From Oscillospiraceae bacterium (lineage in GTDB: Bacteria > Bacillota > Clostridia > Oscillospirales > Oscillospiraceae): DNA of 35,562 nucleotides. The translations under genes and the position numbers were made by a program. Each line of letters opens with the position of its first letter. Position 1 is the stretch's first letter. This document shows, in pieces, positions 25,013-33,822 of the stretch. The notes beneath the pieces are model-generated. The model worked only from the letters and a program-made list of their open reading frames with translations. It did not search any database and was not told the origin of the DNA. The stretch covers positions 1 to 35,562 of the forward strand of contig JAFSZX010000014.1 in NCBI GenBank assembly GCA_017458825.1. Direction: 5' to 3'.

Positions 25013-25566
25013 ACACGGAAAAGAGAATGAAAGAGGATATTTTGAAGGTGCTTTTGACGGAGGAGGAGATCCGCGGCAGAGTGAAGGAGCTGGGAGAGGA
25101 ACTGCGCCGCCGGTTTGCCGGGCGCCGTCCCATGTTTGTTGGTGTGCTCAACGGTTGTTTTATGTTTATGGCGGATCTGGTGCGCGCTACCGACCTGATG
25201 GGGGAGATGGAGTTTATCGGCGTGTCGTCCTACCACAACACCACCAGCTCCAGCGGCGTGGTGCAGATCACCCGCGATCTCCAGCGCGACATTACAGGGC
25301 GTGATATTATCATCGTGGAAGATATTCTCGATTCCGGCAACACACTGGCATTTTTGCGGCAGTATCTCAAGACCAAAGGGGCGGCATCCATTACCATCGT
25401 GACGTTGCTGGACAAGCCGTCCCGGCGGCAGAAGGATATCCAAGCCGATCTTTCCGGCTTTGAGGTGCCGGATGAATTTGTGGTGGGCTACGGTCTGGAC
25501 TACGCCCAGTATTATCGCAATCTGCCTTATATCGGCGTTTTGAAACCGGAGGTATACAGGGCATAA
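25009..25566 (+). CDS. hpt: Hypoxanthine phosphoribosyltransferase
   Basis: The protein is 185 residues with the PRPP-binding motif IIIVEDILDSGNT (about 100-112), the N-terminal GVLNGCFMFMADL and the YGLDYAQYYRNLPYIGVL end typical of bacterial HPRT. It makes IMP or GMP from hypoxanthine or guanine and PRPP in purine salvage. It overlaps tilS by four bases. In Firmicutes it usually precedes ftsH; here a signal peptidase gene lies between them. Confidence 0.95.
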   Translation: MNTEKRMKEDILKVLLTEEEIRGRVKELGEELRRRFAGRRPMFVGVLNGCFMFMADLVRATDLMGEMEFIGVSSYHNTTSSSGVVQITRDLQRDITGRDIIIVEDILDSGNTLAFLRQYLKTKGAASITIVTLLDKPSRRQKDIQADLSGFEVPDEFVVGYGLDYAQYYRNLPYIGVLKPEVYRA

Positions 25567-25601
25567 CGCCTGCATACGCTTGTACGAGTGAGGGATCTTA
25601 T

Positions 25602-26291
25602 ATGGAAGAGAAATGGACCTATCAGGGCAAACGGATCGCTGAAAGCGCGGAGACGGACGGCGAGGGAAAAAACCGCATCCCCGGCAGACGGGTCGAGAAG
25701 CGCAAGAGCAATTTCTGGAAGGATTACGGCTATCTTTTCATCACCGCGGCGGCGGTGATCCTGGTATTCCGCGTGATTTTGCAGTTGGCGTTCGTACCCT
25801 CGGCGTCCATGGAGGATACCATCCCCACGGAATCACTGCTGATCTCCTGGCAGCTTCCCTATCTGGTGTCGGACCCGACGCCCCGACACGGCGACGTGGT
25901 CACATTCTGGAGCGATGAGAAGGGGAAACTGCTGGTCAAACGTGTCATCGGCGTAGGGGGCGACCAGATCGCCATCTATGACGGTGCGGTGTATCGCAAC
26001 GGGGAACGGCTGGAAGAGCCGTATCTCAAGGACGTGTTCCATACGGGCAATGATAACGACATGATCTATACGGTGCCGGAGGGTCACCTCTTTTTCATGG
26101 GCGACAATCGCGGCAATTCCGACGACAGCCGCCTGTGGCACGAGCCGTTTATCTCCGTGGAGAAGGTACACGCGCGGGTGCTGGTCTGTATTCCGCTCCG
26201 CACGGTGGCGGAGTGGAAACGGAGCGGCTCCGCAGAATCCTTTAAGCTGTATCTGCCGATTCTGGGGGAGATACACACGGTCTCTTCATAA
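25602..26291 (+). CDS. lepB: Signal peptidase I
   Basis: The 229-residue protein has a charged N-terminal region, one membrane helix (about 42-64) and the catalytic Ser69 in VPSASMEDTI. The general-base lysine is in KLLVKRVIG (Lys113), and box E reads MGDNRGNSDDSR. These are the conserved boxes B to E of type I signal peptidases, which release exported proteins from the membrane. The N-terminus is about 35 residues longer than the minimal Gram-positive form. It could process the signal peptides of the pilus proteins, as any general peptidase would, but is not linked to the island. Its position between hpt and ftsH is uncommon. Confidence 0.94.
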   Translation: MEEKWTYQGKRIAESAETDGEGKNRIPGRRVEKRKSNFWKDYGYLFITAAAVILVFRVILQLAFVPSASMEDTIPTESLLISWQLPYLVSDPTPRHGDVVTFWSDEKGKLLVKRVIGVGGDQIAIYDGAVYRNGERLEEPYLKDVFHTGNDNDMIYTVPEGHLFFMGDNRGNSDDSRLWHEPFISVEKVHARVLVCIPLRTVAEWKRSGSAESFKLYLPILGEIHTVSS

Positions 26292-26303
26292 GGGGGAAGG
26301 AAC

Positions 26304-28145
26304 TTGACGGAGAAAAGACGGCTCGGCGGCGGTTGGATATGGCTGGCGTTGCTGGCGGCGGTCATGGCGCTGTATTTGATTTCGGGTCTGCAAAAGAAAA
26401 ACAGCATCCCCTATTCGGAACTGAAGGACCTGTTCGCGCAGGAGCAGGTGACGGAATTCACCGTCAAAGACACCCGTTTAGACGCCAAACTGCGGGACGG
26501 AACGACGGTGACGTGCGACCTCTATGACTTTGCCGTTTTCTATCAGGATCTTAACGACGTGGTGGTACAGCAGGCGTCGGACGGGATCATCACCCGATAC
26601 GACTACCATGCCGACCACTCTACCAACTGGTTACAGCTTCTGTTGCCCTATGTGCTGGCGGGTCTCGGTTTTATTCTGCTGTTGAGCTTTATCCGCAGTA
26701 TCGGTATGAACGGCGCCGCCGGAAACGATAAGATGTCCCACTTCGGCGAGGCGCGGATCCAGGACATCCCCGGCGACAAAAACCGGGTCCGTTTCAAGGA
26801 CGTGGCGGGCGCCGACGAGGAGAAGGAGGAGCTGGAGGAGATCGTCTCGTTTTTGCGCGATCCGGAAAGGTTTCTGGCGCTGGGCGCCCGGATCCCCAAG
26901 GGGATACTGCTGGTAGGTCCTCCGGGTACCGGCAAGACGCTGCTGGCAAAAGCGGTGGCAGGTGAGGCGGACGTTTCGTTCTTGTCCATCTCCGGTTCCG
27001 ATTTTGTGGAAATGTATGTGGGCGTGGGCGCGTCCCGTGTGCGAGACCTTTTTGAACAGGCGAAAAAGCAATCGCCTGCCATCGTGTTTATCGACGAGAT
27101 CGACGCGGTGGGTCGCCAGCGCGGCAGCGGTTTGGGCGGCGGACACGACGAGCGGGAGCAGACGCTCAACCAGCTTCTGGTGGAGATGGACGGCTTTGGC
27201 ACCAACGAAGGCGTGGTGGTGCTCGCCGCCACCAACCGGGTGGATATTCTCGATCCGGCTCTGTTGCGCCCGGGTCGGTTTGACCGGCAGGTCTATGTGG
27301 GACTGCCGGACATTCGCGGCAGGGAGGAGATCCTTAAGATCCACGCCAAAGGCAAGCCCTTGGCGGAGGATGTGGATCTGGGACAGGTGGCGCGCAGTAC
27401 CCCCGGCTTTACCGGCGCGGATCTGGAAAACGTGATGAACGAAGCGGCGCTGTTGGCGGCAAAACGCGGCGTGCCGGTGGTAAACGATAAGATCATCGGC
27501 GAGGCGGTCATCAAGGTAATCGCCGGTCCGGAAAAACACAGCCGCGTGATTCCGGAGCGGGAACGGCAGTTGACCGCCTATCACGAGGCGGGTCATGCTA
27601 TTGTGATGCGCGCCCTGCCCGACCACGATCCGGTGCATCAGATCACCATCGTGCCGCGGGGCCAGGCAGGCGGTATGACCATTTCCCTGCCGGAGGAGGA
27701 TCGCTCCTATCTCAGTCGGGAATATATGCTCCAGCAGATCGCGTCTCTCCTGGGCGGCAGAGCCGCGGAGCAGATGATCCTGGGTGACATCTCTACCGGC
27801 GCTTCCAACGATATTCAGCGCGCGACGGCGCTGGCGCGGAAGATGGTAGGCACCTACGGTATGTCGGAAAAACTGGGCACGGTGGCGTTTGACGCCGGAC
27901 ACGACGAGGTGTTCATCGGCAAATCCATGGCGCAGACAAGACCGTATTCAGAAAAGACCGCCGCTGAAATAGACGGAGAGATCCGCCGCATGATCGACGA
28001 GGCGTATGAGCGCTGTCGCGGCATTTTGGAGGAGTATCGCCCCCAGCTGATCGCGGTGGCGGAGTATCTCCTGCAGCATGAGACCATGACCGCCGAGGCG
28101 TTTGAGGCGGTGTTTCAAAAGCCGGAGGGCGCGGGGGAATCATAA
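26304..28145 (+). CDS. ftsH: ATP-dependent zinc metalloprotease FtsH
   Basis: The protein has 613 residues and starts at a TTG with GGGGGAAGG three bases upstream. Two membrane helices (about 11-28 and 110-130) flank the extracytoplasmic part. The AAA domain has Walker A GPPGTGKT (205-212), Walker B VFIDEID (261-267) and the second region of homology around [20 protein letters not shown]. The protease zinc site HEAGH is at 427-431, with the third ligand further on ([10 protein letters not shown]). It degrades damaged membrane and regulatory proteins as a hexamer. The TTG start may limit translation. It ends the tilS-hpt-lepB-ftsH cluster. Confidence 0.96.
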   Translation: MTEKRRLGGGWIWLALLAAVMALYLISGLQKKNSIPYSELKDLFAQEQVTEFTVKDTRLDAKLRDGTTVTCDLYDFAVFYQDLNDVVVQQASDGIITRYDYHADHSTNWLQLLLPYVLAGLGFILLLSFIRSIGMNGAAGNDKMSHFGEARIQDIPGDKNRVRFKDVAGADEEKEELEEIVSFLRDPERFLALGARIPKGILLVGPPGTGKTLLAKAVAGEADVSFLSISGSDFVEMYVGVGASRVRDLFEQAKKQSPAIVFIDEIDAVGRQRGSGLGGGHDEREQTLNQLLVEMDGFGTNEGVVVLAATNRVDILDPALLRPGRFDRQVYVGLPDIRGREEILKIHAKGKPLAEDVDLGQVARSTPGFTGADLENVMNEAALLAAKRGVPVVNDKIIGEAVIKVIAGPEKHSRVIPERERQLTAYHEAGHAIVMRALPDHDPVHQITIVPRGQAGGMTISLPEEDRSYLSREYMLQQIASLLGGRAAEQMILGDISTGASNDIQRATALARKMVGTYGMSEKLGTVAFDAGHDEVFIGKSMAQTRPYSEKTAAEIDGEIRRMIDEAYERCRGILEEYRPQLIAVAEYLLQHETMTAEAFEAVFQKPEGAGES

Positions 28146-28157
28146 ATAAAAAAAGAA

Positions 28158-28188
28158 GCGGGATGGAGAGAAGTGTTCTCCATCCCGC
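28158..28188. terminator. Shared terminator between ftsH and mrp
   Basis: GCGGGATGGAGA (28158-28169) pairs perfectly with TCTCCATCCCGC (28177-28188). On the minus strand it is followed by TTCTTTTTTT, a strong terminator for the mrp operon. On the plus strand the T-run is weak (ATTTTCG). Confidence 0.85.
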
Positions 28189-28202
28189 ATTTTCGCGTTG
28201 CA

Positions 28203-29039
28203 TCAATCGCGGGTCGCTTCCCCGCGGTGCAAAAGCGTTTCCACCGCACCGTCGAGCCAGTCACCGCAAAACGACTCGATGTCGCCCGCGTCCGCCTGCC
28301 TGGTAAGCGCCGGCTCCAGCGGCATTTTGGCAAGGAGAGGCAGACCGTACCGCGCGGCGGCGTCCTCCGTTTTCCCCTCACCGAACAGGTAGATCCGTTT
28401 GCCGCAGTCGGGGCAGGCGAGATAGCTCATGTTCTCCACCAGACCTACCATGTCAAGGCGCATCATCTGCGCCATCTTCACCGCTTTTTCCACTACCATA
28501 CCTACCAGCTCCTGGGGGCTGGTGACCAGAATGATCCCGTCTACCGGCAGACCTTGAAATACGCTCAGCGCCACGTCGCCGGTTCCCGGAGGCATATCCA
28601 CAAACAGATAGTCCACGTCCTGCCACAGTACGTCTGTCCAGAACTGGTGTACCGCGCCGGCGATCACCGGACCGCGCCATACCACCGGATCGGTCTCATG
28701 CTCCAGGAGGAGATTTATGCTCATGATCTGGATGCCGGTGCGGCTTCGCACCGGCAAAATGGCGCCGTCCGCCGAGAGCGCCATCTCGTGAAGCCCGAAC
28801 ATCTTGGGGATGGACGGACCGGTGATGTCCGCGTCCAAAATGGCGGCGCTGTACCCCCTGCGGCGCATGGAAACCGCCAACTGCGCCGTGACCATGGATT
28901 TGCCCACGCCGCCCTTGCCGGACACCACGGCGTAAACGTGCCGCACCCGGGCGCCGGCGCGGAGAGGCTTTTTTTGTATCGCGGCGCGCTCACCGCAGTT
29001 TTGGGCGCAGGTATCGCAGTTATGGTCGCATGTACTCAT
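28203..29039 (-). CDS. mrp: Mrp/NBP35-type iron-sulfur carrier ATPase
   Basis: The 278-residue P-loop protein has a deviant Walker A SGKGGVGKS (about 40-48), the LDADITGPSIPKMFG segment and DMPPGTGDVALS. A late CxxC (YLACPDCGKRIYLF) bridges the Fe-S cluster in the dimer. The N-terminus adds four cysteines (CDHNCDTCAQNC, about 4-15), as in the NBP35-like subgroup. It assembles or carries Fe-S clusters to target proteins. AAGGAG lies 11 bases before the ATG. It is the last gene of a minus-strand operon after the YhaN-like ATPase. Confidence 0.92.
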   Translation of the reverse strand: MSTCDHNCDTCAQNCGERAAIQKKPLRAGARVRHVYAVVSGKGGVGKSMVTAQLAVSMRRRGYSAAILDADITGPSIPKMFGLHEMALSADGAILPVRSRTGIQIMSINLLLEHETDPVVWRGPVIAGAVHQFWTDVLWQDVDYLFVDMPPGTGDVALSVFQGLPVDGIILVTSPQELVGMVVEKAVKMAQMMRLDMVGLVENMSYLACPDCGKRIYLFGEGKTEDAAARYGLPLLAKMPLEPALTRQADAGDIESFCGDWLDGAVETLLHRGEATRD

Positions 29040-29069
29040 AGGTCGATCGCTCCTTCCGATGAAATGGTG

Positions 29070-31253
29070 TTACAGTTGGGTAAGGGTCACGTTTTCCCAC
29101 CCTGCCAGATAGTCAGATTCCCGCCGCTGGCAGGTGAACAGCAGGATCTGCCGCTCATGCGCCGTTTGCGCCAGATAGTCCAGCGCGGCGTGAAGCCGCC
29201 TGTCGTCAAAGCTCACCAGCGCGTCGTCCAGAATCAGCGGCACGCCGTTTTCTTTCGGCAACACCAGATCGCAGATGGCGAGCCGTACCGCCAGATACAG
29301 CTGATCCGCCGTGCCCTGACTTAAAAGACGCACACTGCGCATGGCGCTGTCCGCCGCCGGCTCCGCCGATAGAGAAAAGTCACGGCTGAGCAGGACTTTT
29401 TGATACCGCCCGCCGGTGATGCCGGAAAAGATCTCGGCGGCGCGGGCGCCTAACGCCGGAGAGAAACGGTTTTGCAACGTGAGATTGGCGCGATCCAACG
29501 CGTCTATCGCCAGGGAAATGGCGTCGTATTCCTGCTGCAGCAGAGTAAGACGGGAGGCTTTTTCCTGCCGCAGAGCGGACAGGGACTCTCCGTCACCCAG
29601 AGAGCGAAGCTGTCCTGTCAGCGTATCCAATCGGGATTGCGCCGCCTGATACGCGTTTTCGGCGCTTACCAATGCCTCGTCGATCTGTCCCGCAGGCATT
29701 TCCGGCGGAGCTGCCGGCACGTTTGAAGGCCGCTCCGGCGGCAAGTGGCGGCGCAGAAGCTCCTGCTGCATGGCGCTTTCCCGACAGGTTTGCTCGGCGC
29801 GGGAGAGTGCCTCCGTCTGCCGGCGCAGCTGCGCCAGTGCCGCGCCGATCTCTTGAGGGCGCAGATCGGGGCGATACGGCGATAAGCGCTGTAAGAGGGC
29901 GTCCGTTTCACCCTGTAACCGCTCCTCCAGCGCCCGGACCACTGTTTGCCGCGCCTGCAGTTCCGATTGCGCTTCGGCGGCGTGGCGCATCAGTGACAGG
30001 TAAGCGTCGCACTGCTCTGAAAGACGCGCCTGCTGTTGCGCGTGGGAACGGCGCAAATGATCGTATGTGCGCTTTTTATGCCGCAAAATGAGCGCCGCGG
30101 CGGCAAAAACGGCGCCGCAGACACCGGCGGCGAGCGCGAAAGCCGTTTGACCGAGTGTAAACATCAAAGCAGCCGCCGCCCAGAGAAGAAGCCAAAGGAT
30201 CAGGCACGCGATCCACGGCGCGGCGGAGCGGGGCGGAGGCGCCGGCTCTTCGCACCGGCGGCGAAGGGAGAGTTCATCCTCCGGATAAAGCGGGTGGGAC
30301 TGCCAGGCGGTTTGCGCCGCCTGTTGCTGTGTGATCGCGTCTGCGGCTTCCTGCCGCGCCTTGTCAAGCTGTTGCCCGGCGGCGTCCCGCGCGGCGCGGG
30401 CGCCTTCCAGGCGCGTCAGCGTCTCCTCGTCCGGCAGAGGACCGGATAGCGCTTTGAGCGCCTCAAAACGTTGCCGCGCCCCGTCGGCGGCGGAGGAAGA
30501 CGCGTCGTATTCCTCCCATTGCCGGCGCTGTTGCCAAAGCGCCCACTGCTCTTTTTGTGCCGCGAGGCGCTGTGTCTGGGAGCGGAGAAGCTCCATCTGC
30601 TCCGTTACGGCGCGGCGCTGTTCGCGCAGGAGGGAGATCTCCTCCAGCGTGCCGTCCAGCGCGGCGATCTCCCGCTCCAGCATGGGGATCTGTCCGGTTT
30701 GGTTATACCTGCGGCGGTTCAACTGCTTTTTCAGCCGCTCGTGGGTTTCGGAGTAGGAGGTCTCCTCCTCCCCGGTGGTGATCAGCGCGGCAATGCGCCG
30801 CTCCAGCTCCGCGTTCTGGTCGACCGCCAACGACATTTGGGAGATAAAGGCACTGCGCTCAAATACGTCACGGGAAACGCCCAGAAGCTGTTCACCCGCC
30901 GTCTGCTCGCGGATATCCGGCACATCGTCGGCGGTGTCGGTATAGGTGCAGGAAAAGTCCGCCATCGGCGCGTTGGCGCGTTTGGTGCGGCGCAGGAGCG
31001 TATACGATTCCTGCCCGACGGTGAGATCCATCCTGCCGGACATGGCGGCGCCGCTCCACGGCGCGTATCGGTTTTTATCCGCCAACTCGCCCCGATCACG
31101 GGTGTTGACGCCGTAGAACATAGCCCGAATGAACCGGCTCCACGTGGACTTGCCCGACTCATTAGGCGCGTAGATCACGTTCAGCCCCGGCTGAAGGGAT
31201 AATTCCGCCTGCTCCAGCTTCCCGAAAGTGGCAATCATACGGCGGATCTGCAT
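29070..31253 (-). CDS. YhaN/SbcC-like SMC-type ATPase with membrane hairpin
   Basis: The protein is 727 residues from the ATG at 31253, with GGGAGG upstream. It has a Rad50/SbcC-like architecture: N-terminal Walker A YAPNESGKST (about 28-37), long Gln/Glu/Arg-rich coiled coils, an ABC-signature-like LSQGTADQLYLAVRLA and Walker B VPLILDDALVSFDD near the C-terminus. In the middle, two adjacent membrane helices (about 346-366 and 371-391) interrupt the coil. This is the YhaN-like AAA_27 family, linked to DNA repair and often encoded beside a YhaO/SbcD-type nuclease. No such nuclease is next to it here. It would tether DNA or chromatin to the membrane if the helices are used. Confidence 0.83.
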   Translation of the reverse strand: MQIRRMIATFGKLEQAELSLQPGLNVIYAPNESGKSTWSRFIRAMFYGVNTRDRGELADKNRYAPWSGAAMSGRMDLTVGQESYTLLRRTKRANAPMADFSCTYTDTADDVPDIREQTAGEQLLGVSRDVFERSAFISQMSLAVDQNAELERRIAALITTGEEETSYSETHERLKKQLNRRRYNQTGQIPMLEREIAALDGTLEEISLLREQRRAVTEQMELLRSQTQRLAAQKEQWALWQQRRQWEEYDASSSAADGARQRFEALKALSGPLPDEETLTRLEGARAARDAAGQQLDKARQEAADAITQQQAAQTAWQSHPLYPEDELSLRRRCEEPAPPPRSAAPWIACLILWLLLWAAAALMFTLGQTAFALAAGVCGAVFAAAALILRHKKRTYDHLRRSHAQQQARLSEQCDAYLSLMRHAAEAQSELQARQTVVRALEERLQGETDALLQRLSPYRPDLRPQEIGAALAQLRRQTEALSRAEQTCRESAMQQELLRRHLPPERPSNVPAAPPEMPAGQIDEALVSAENAYQAAQSRLDTLTGQLRSLGDGESLSALRQEKASRLTLLQQEYDAISLAIDALDRANLTLQNRFSPALGARAAEIFSGITGGRYQKVLLSRDFSLSAEPAADSAMRSVRLLSQGTADQLYLAVRLAICDLVLPKENGVPLILDDALVSFDDRRLHAALDYLAQTAHERQILLFTCQRRESDYLAGWENVTLTQL

Positions 31254-31289
31254 GGTGACACCTCCCAACCCTGTGTCGTAGTACGTATC

Positions 31290-32099
31290 TCAAAGGATCA
31301 CGTCGATCTTTTTCTGTCTTCCCAGTGTAACGGTGCCGGTGATGCGCAGACTTGACAGTTTCCCGTCGCGGAGGTCTGTGACCACCGCCAGCGCACCGCC
31401 GTCTTGACGCACCGAGAGCTGTTTCGCCGCGCCGCTGCGCTCCGTCAGATACGCCGCCACGGCGGCACTGCCACTGCCGCAGCAGTGTTCCCATACGGCA
31501 CTTTGGGTGCTTTTTACATATACCAGCGGCGTGAGGAAAGCGCGCTCTTCCTCCCACAAAAGAAGCCCCACCGCCTCCTGAGGGAATCGGGATGCCCACG
31601 CTTCCAGCGTTTGCCGCGCCGCCTGACGCTCCAGTGTTCCCGCCGGAACGATCACGTGGCAGATCCCCGGAAATGACACCACAGGAAGCGGCGTCTGCAC
31701 GCCGCCCAGCGGCAGAGAGACCGTTTCCACCGCCAGAGGAAGCGGCATGGATACCGTGCCGAGGTAACAACCGCGCACCTTTGTAATGGAGCAGTTCACC
31801 GCCTCCGGCGCGCCGGACACGTCCAGCAGAAGATCCCGCGTTTGATGCAGAGGGAGCCTGTCACGCCGGCACAGCCACGCCCCCAGCGCCATGGTGCCGT
31901 TGCCGCAGAACTCGCCGCCCATCATCTGCAATCGCGCCGCCGCATACTCCGACGGCTCGAGAAAACCCACCTGCTCCACCTGCGGCATACGGCGCAACAG
32001 CCACGCGGAGACTTGCCGCTGGAGCGCTCGCTCCACCGGCGTTGTGACCAGCAGGGTAATATTTCCGGTGGGATCAATGACGGTATAGGTTAAACGCAT
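31290..32099 (-). CDS. DapF-like amino-acid epimerase/racemase
   Basis: The protein is 269 residues from the ATG at 32099, with GGAGG five bases before; a longer frame lacks a site. It has the two-cysteine layout of diaminopimelate epimerase: Cys65 in GEFCGNGTMALGAW and Cys207 in EHCCGSGSAAVAAY. Classical DapF has FCGNGxRC and ACGTG, so residues around both cysteines differ. It may be an epimerase for another amino acid, like the CntK-type relatives, or a divergent DapF. The neighbours (a YhaN-like ATPase and Mrp) give no pathway clue, and no lysine-pathway genes are present. Substrate unknown. Confidence 0.7.
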   Translation of the reverse strand: MRLTYTVIDPTGNITLLVTTPVERALQRQVSAWLLRRMPQVEQVGFLEPSEYAAARLQMMGGEFCGNGTMALGAWLCRRDRLPLHQTRDLLLDVSGAPEAVNCSITKVRGCYLGTVSMPLPLAVETVSLPLGGVQTPLPVVSFPGICHVIVPAGTLERQAARQTLEAWASRFPQEAVGLLLWEEERAFLTPLVYVKSTQSAVWEHCCGSGSAAVAAYLTERSGAAKQLSVRQDGGALAVVTDLRDGKLSSLRITGTVTLGRQKKIDVIL

Positions 32100-32127
32100 G
32101 GCGACCTCCGCAAGAGTCGTTTTTTTC

Positions 32128-32156
32128 ATTATAGACCCGTTCGGCGGAAAATGCAA
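32128..32156 (-). promoter_or_regulatory. Promoter of the DapF-like/YhaN-like/mrp operon
   Basis: On the minus strand TTGCAT (32151-32156), 17 bases and a perfect TATAAT (32128-32133) lie about 28 bases before the start codon. It abuts the oppositely facing promoter at 32159, so both divergent units share a very short control region. Confidence 0.7.
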
Positions 32157-32158
32157 TG

Positions 32159-32187
32159 TTGCCTGAGGGATGGAATGGTGATACAAT
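32159..32187 (+). promoter_or_regulatory. Promoter of the beta-CASP nuclease gene
   Basis: TTGCCT (32159-32164), 17 bases, then TACAAT (32182-32187) with TGA just before. It is back to back with the minus-strand promoter. Confidence 0.6.
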
Positions 32188-32216
32188 AAGAAAAAAGTAT
32201 AAGGGGGGGCGCGAGG

Positions 32217-33821
32217 GTGAAACTCTCTTTTTTCGGAGCCGATCAATGCGTGACGGGAAGCTGTCACTGCCTGGACGTGAACGGCAAGAGGATCTTGATC
32301 GACTGCGGCTTACAGCAGGGGCGGGACGAGGTGGATAACCGGCAACTGCCCTTTCACGCCGGAAGCGTTGACTATGTGCTGGTGACCCATGCCCATATCG
32401 ACCACTCCGGCAGGTTACCGCTTCTCATTAAGGACGGTTTTGCCGGACAGATCCTGACCACCCGCGTGACGGCGCAATTGCTGGACATCATGCTGCAGGA
32501 CAGCGGACATATTCAGGAGAGCGACGCGGCGTATAAAAACCGGAAAAACCAACGCGCCGGACGCAGTGAGGAGGAACCGCTCTATACGGTGGAGGACGCG
32601 CTGCGGGTGCGGGAGTTCGTGCGCACCTGCGAATATGAGGAGAAGATCGCCCTGTGTCAGGGCGTGGAGGTCACCTTTATCGACGCGGGACATCTGCTGG
32701 GCAGTGCCAGCATCCGTCTGACGCTGACGGAAAACGGCGTGGAGCGCACCATCGTGTTCTCCGGCGACATCGGCAACGTGGATCAGCCGATCATTCGGGA
32801 TCCCCAGCATTTCACGGGCGCGGATTTCGTGGTGATGGAGAGCACCTACGGCGACCGGAACCACGCGGAGGTCTGGAGCTATACGGAGGAGCTGGCGCAG
32901 ATCATAGAGGAAACCGTCAGCCGCGGCGGAAACGTGGTGATCCCGTCTTTTGCGGTGGGGCGCACACAGGAGCTGCTGTATTTCCTGCGGGAGATCAAAG
33001 ACCGCGGTCTGGTGCCTTCGGCGCCGGACTTCCCCGTGTATGTGGACAGTCCTCTGGCAAGAGCCGCCACCACGATCTTTTGCGGCGATCTGCGCGGGTA
33101 TCTGGACGAGGACGCCGCCGATCTTGTGCGGGACGGCGACGCTATGTTCCGTTTCCCGGGGCTGCATCTGACGGAGACGGTGGATGAATCGAAACTGCTC
33201 AATGCCGACGATACGCCCAAGGTCATCATCTCCTCCAGCGGTATGTGCGACGCGGGGCGGATCCGGCATCACTTGAAATACAATCTCTGGCGCGGTGACA
33301 GCGCTGTGGTGTTCGTAGGGTTTCAGGCGCAGGGTACGCTGGGGCGGCACCTGCTGGACGGGGCGAAGAGCGTGCGGCTGTTCGGTGAGGAGGTGGCGGT
33401 CCGCGCCAAGATCGTCAACTTCCCCGGCTTAAGCTCCCACGCCGATCGGGATCATTTGCTCTCGTGGATCGCCGCGTTCACCGATCCCAAGCCGTGCCAC
33501 GTGTTCGTGGTACACGGCGATCGGGAGGTGGCGCCGCTGTTTGCCCAGACGTTGCGCGCCATGGGTCTGGAAGCCCACGCGCCCCAGTATACCGAGGAAT
33601 ACGATCTGATTGAGCGGCGCATCACGGCGGTGGGGTATCTGCCGGAGCGCAAGGCACGGATCTTTGAAGGCGGACCGAAGCTGTCGGCGGCGTATCAGCG
33701 TCTGGTGCAGACGGGTGAATCGCTGATGGAGCTCATCCGCCGCAGTAAGGGACGGGACAACAAGACGCTGGCGGCATTTGCCGAGGCGATCCGCAAACTG
33801 TTGGAGAAGTTTGAATTTTAA
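32217..33821 (+). CDS. MBL-fold beta-CASP exonuclease (CPSF/YSH1-like)
   Basis: The 534-residue protein starts at a GTG with GGGGGGG nearby. It has the metallo-beta-lactamase zinc motif HAHIDHSG (58-65), a GHLLGSAS segment, SGDIGN, and ESTYGDRNH, then the beta-CASP domain (about 220-350) with SSGMCDAGR and the final LSSHADRD and VHGD motifs. This is the RNA-processing beta-CASP group related to CPSF-73, distinct from the rnj product earlier in the window. It probably cleaves RNA, but the substrate in bacteria is not established. It is immediately followed by the rRNA methyltransferase gene. Confidence 0.9.
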   Translation: MKLSFFGADQCVTGSCHCLDVNGKRILIDCGLQQGRDEVDNRQLPFHAGSVDYVLVTHAHIDHSGRLPLLIKDGFAGQILTTRVTAQLLDIMLQDSGHIQESDAAYKNRKNQRAGRSEEEPLYTVEDALRVREFVRTCEYEEKIALCQGVEVTFIDAGHLLGSASIRLTLTENGVERTIVFSGDIGNVDQPIIRDPQHFTGADFVVMESTYGDRNHAEVWSYTEELAQIIEETVSRGGNVVIPSFAVGRTQELLYFLREIKDRGLVPSAPDFPVYVDSPLARAATTIFCGDLRGYLDEDAADLVRDGDAMFRFPGLHLTETVDESKLLNADDTPKVIISSSGMCDAGRIRHHLKYNLWRGDSAVVFVGFQAQGTLGRHLLDGAKSVRLFGEEVAVRAKIVNFPGLSSHADRDHLLSWIAAFTDPKPCHVFVVHGDREVAPLFAQTLRAMGLEAHAPQYTEEYDLIERRITAVGYLPERKARIFEGGPKLSAAYQRLVQTGESLMELIRRSKGRDNKTLAAFAEAIRKLLEKFEF

Positions 33822-33822
33822 G

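Noticed and set aside
28173..29324. A 383-codon plus-strand frame opposite mrp.
   Set aside because: It is the shadow of the mrp and YhaN-like genes and crosses the shared terminator.
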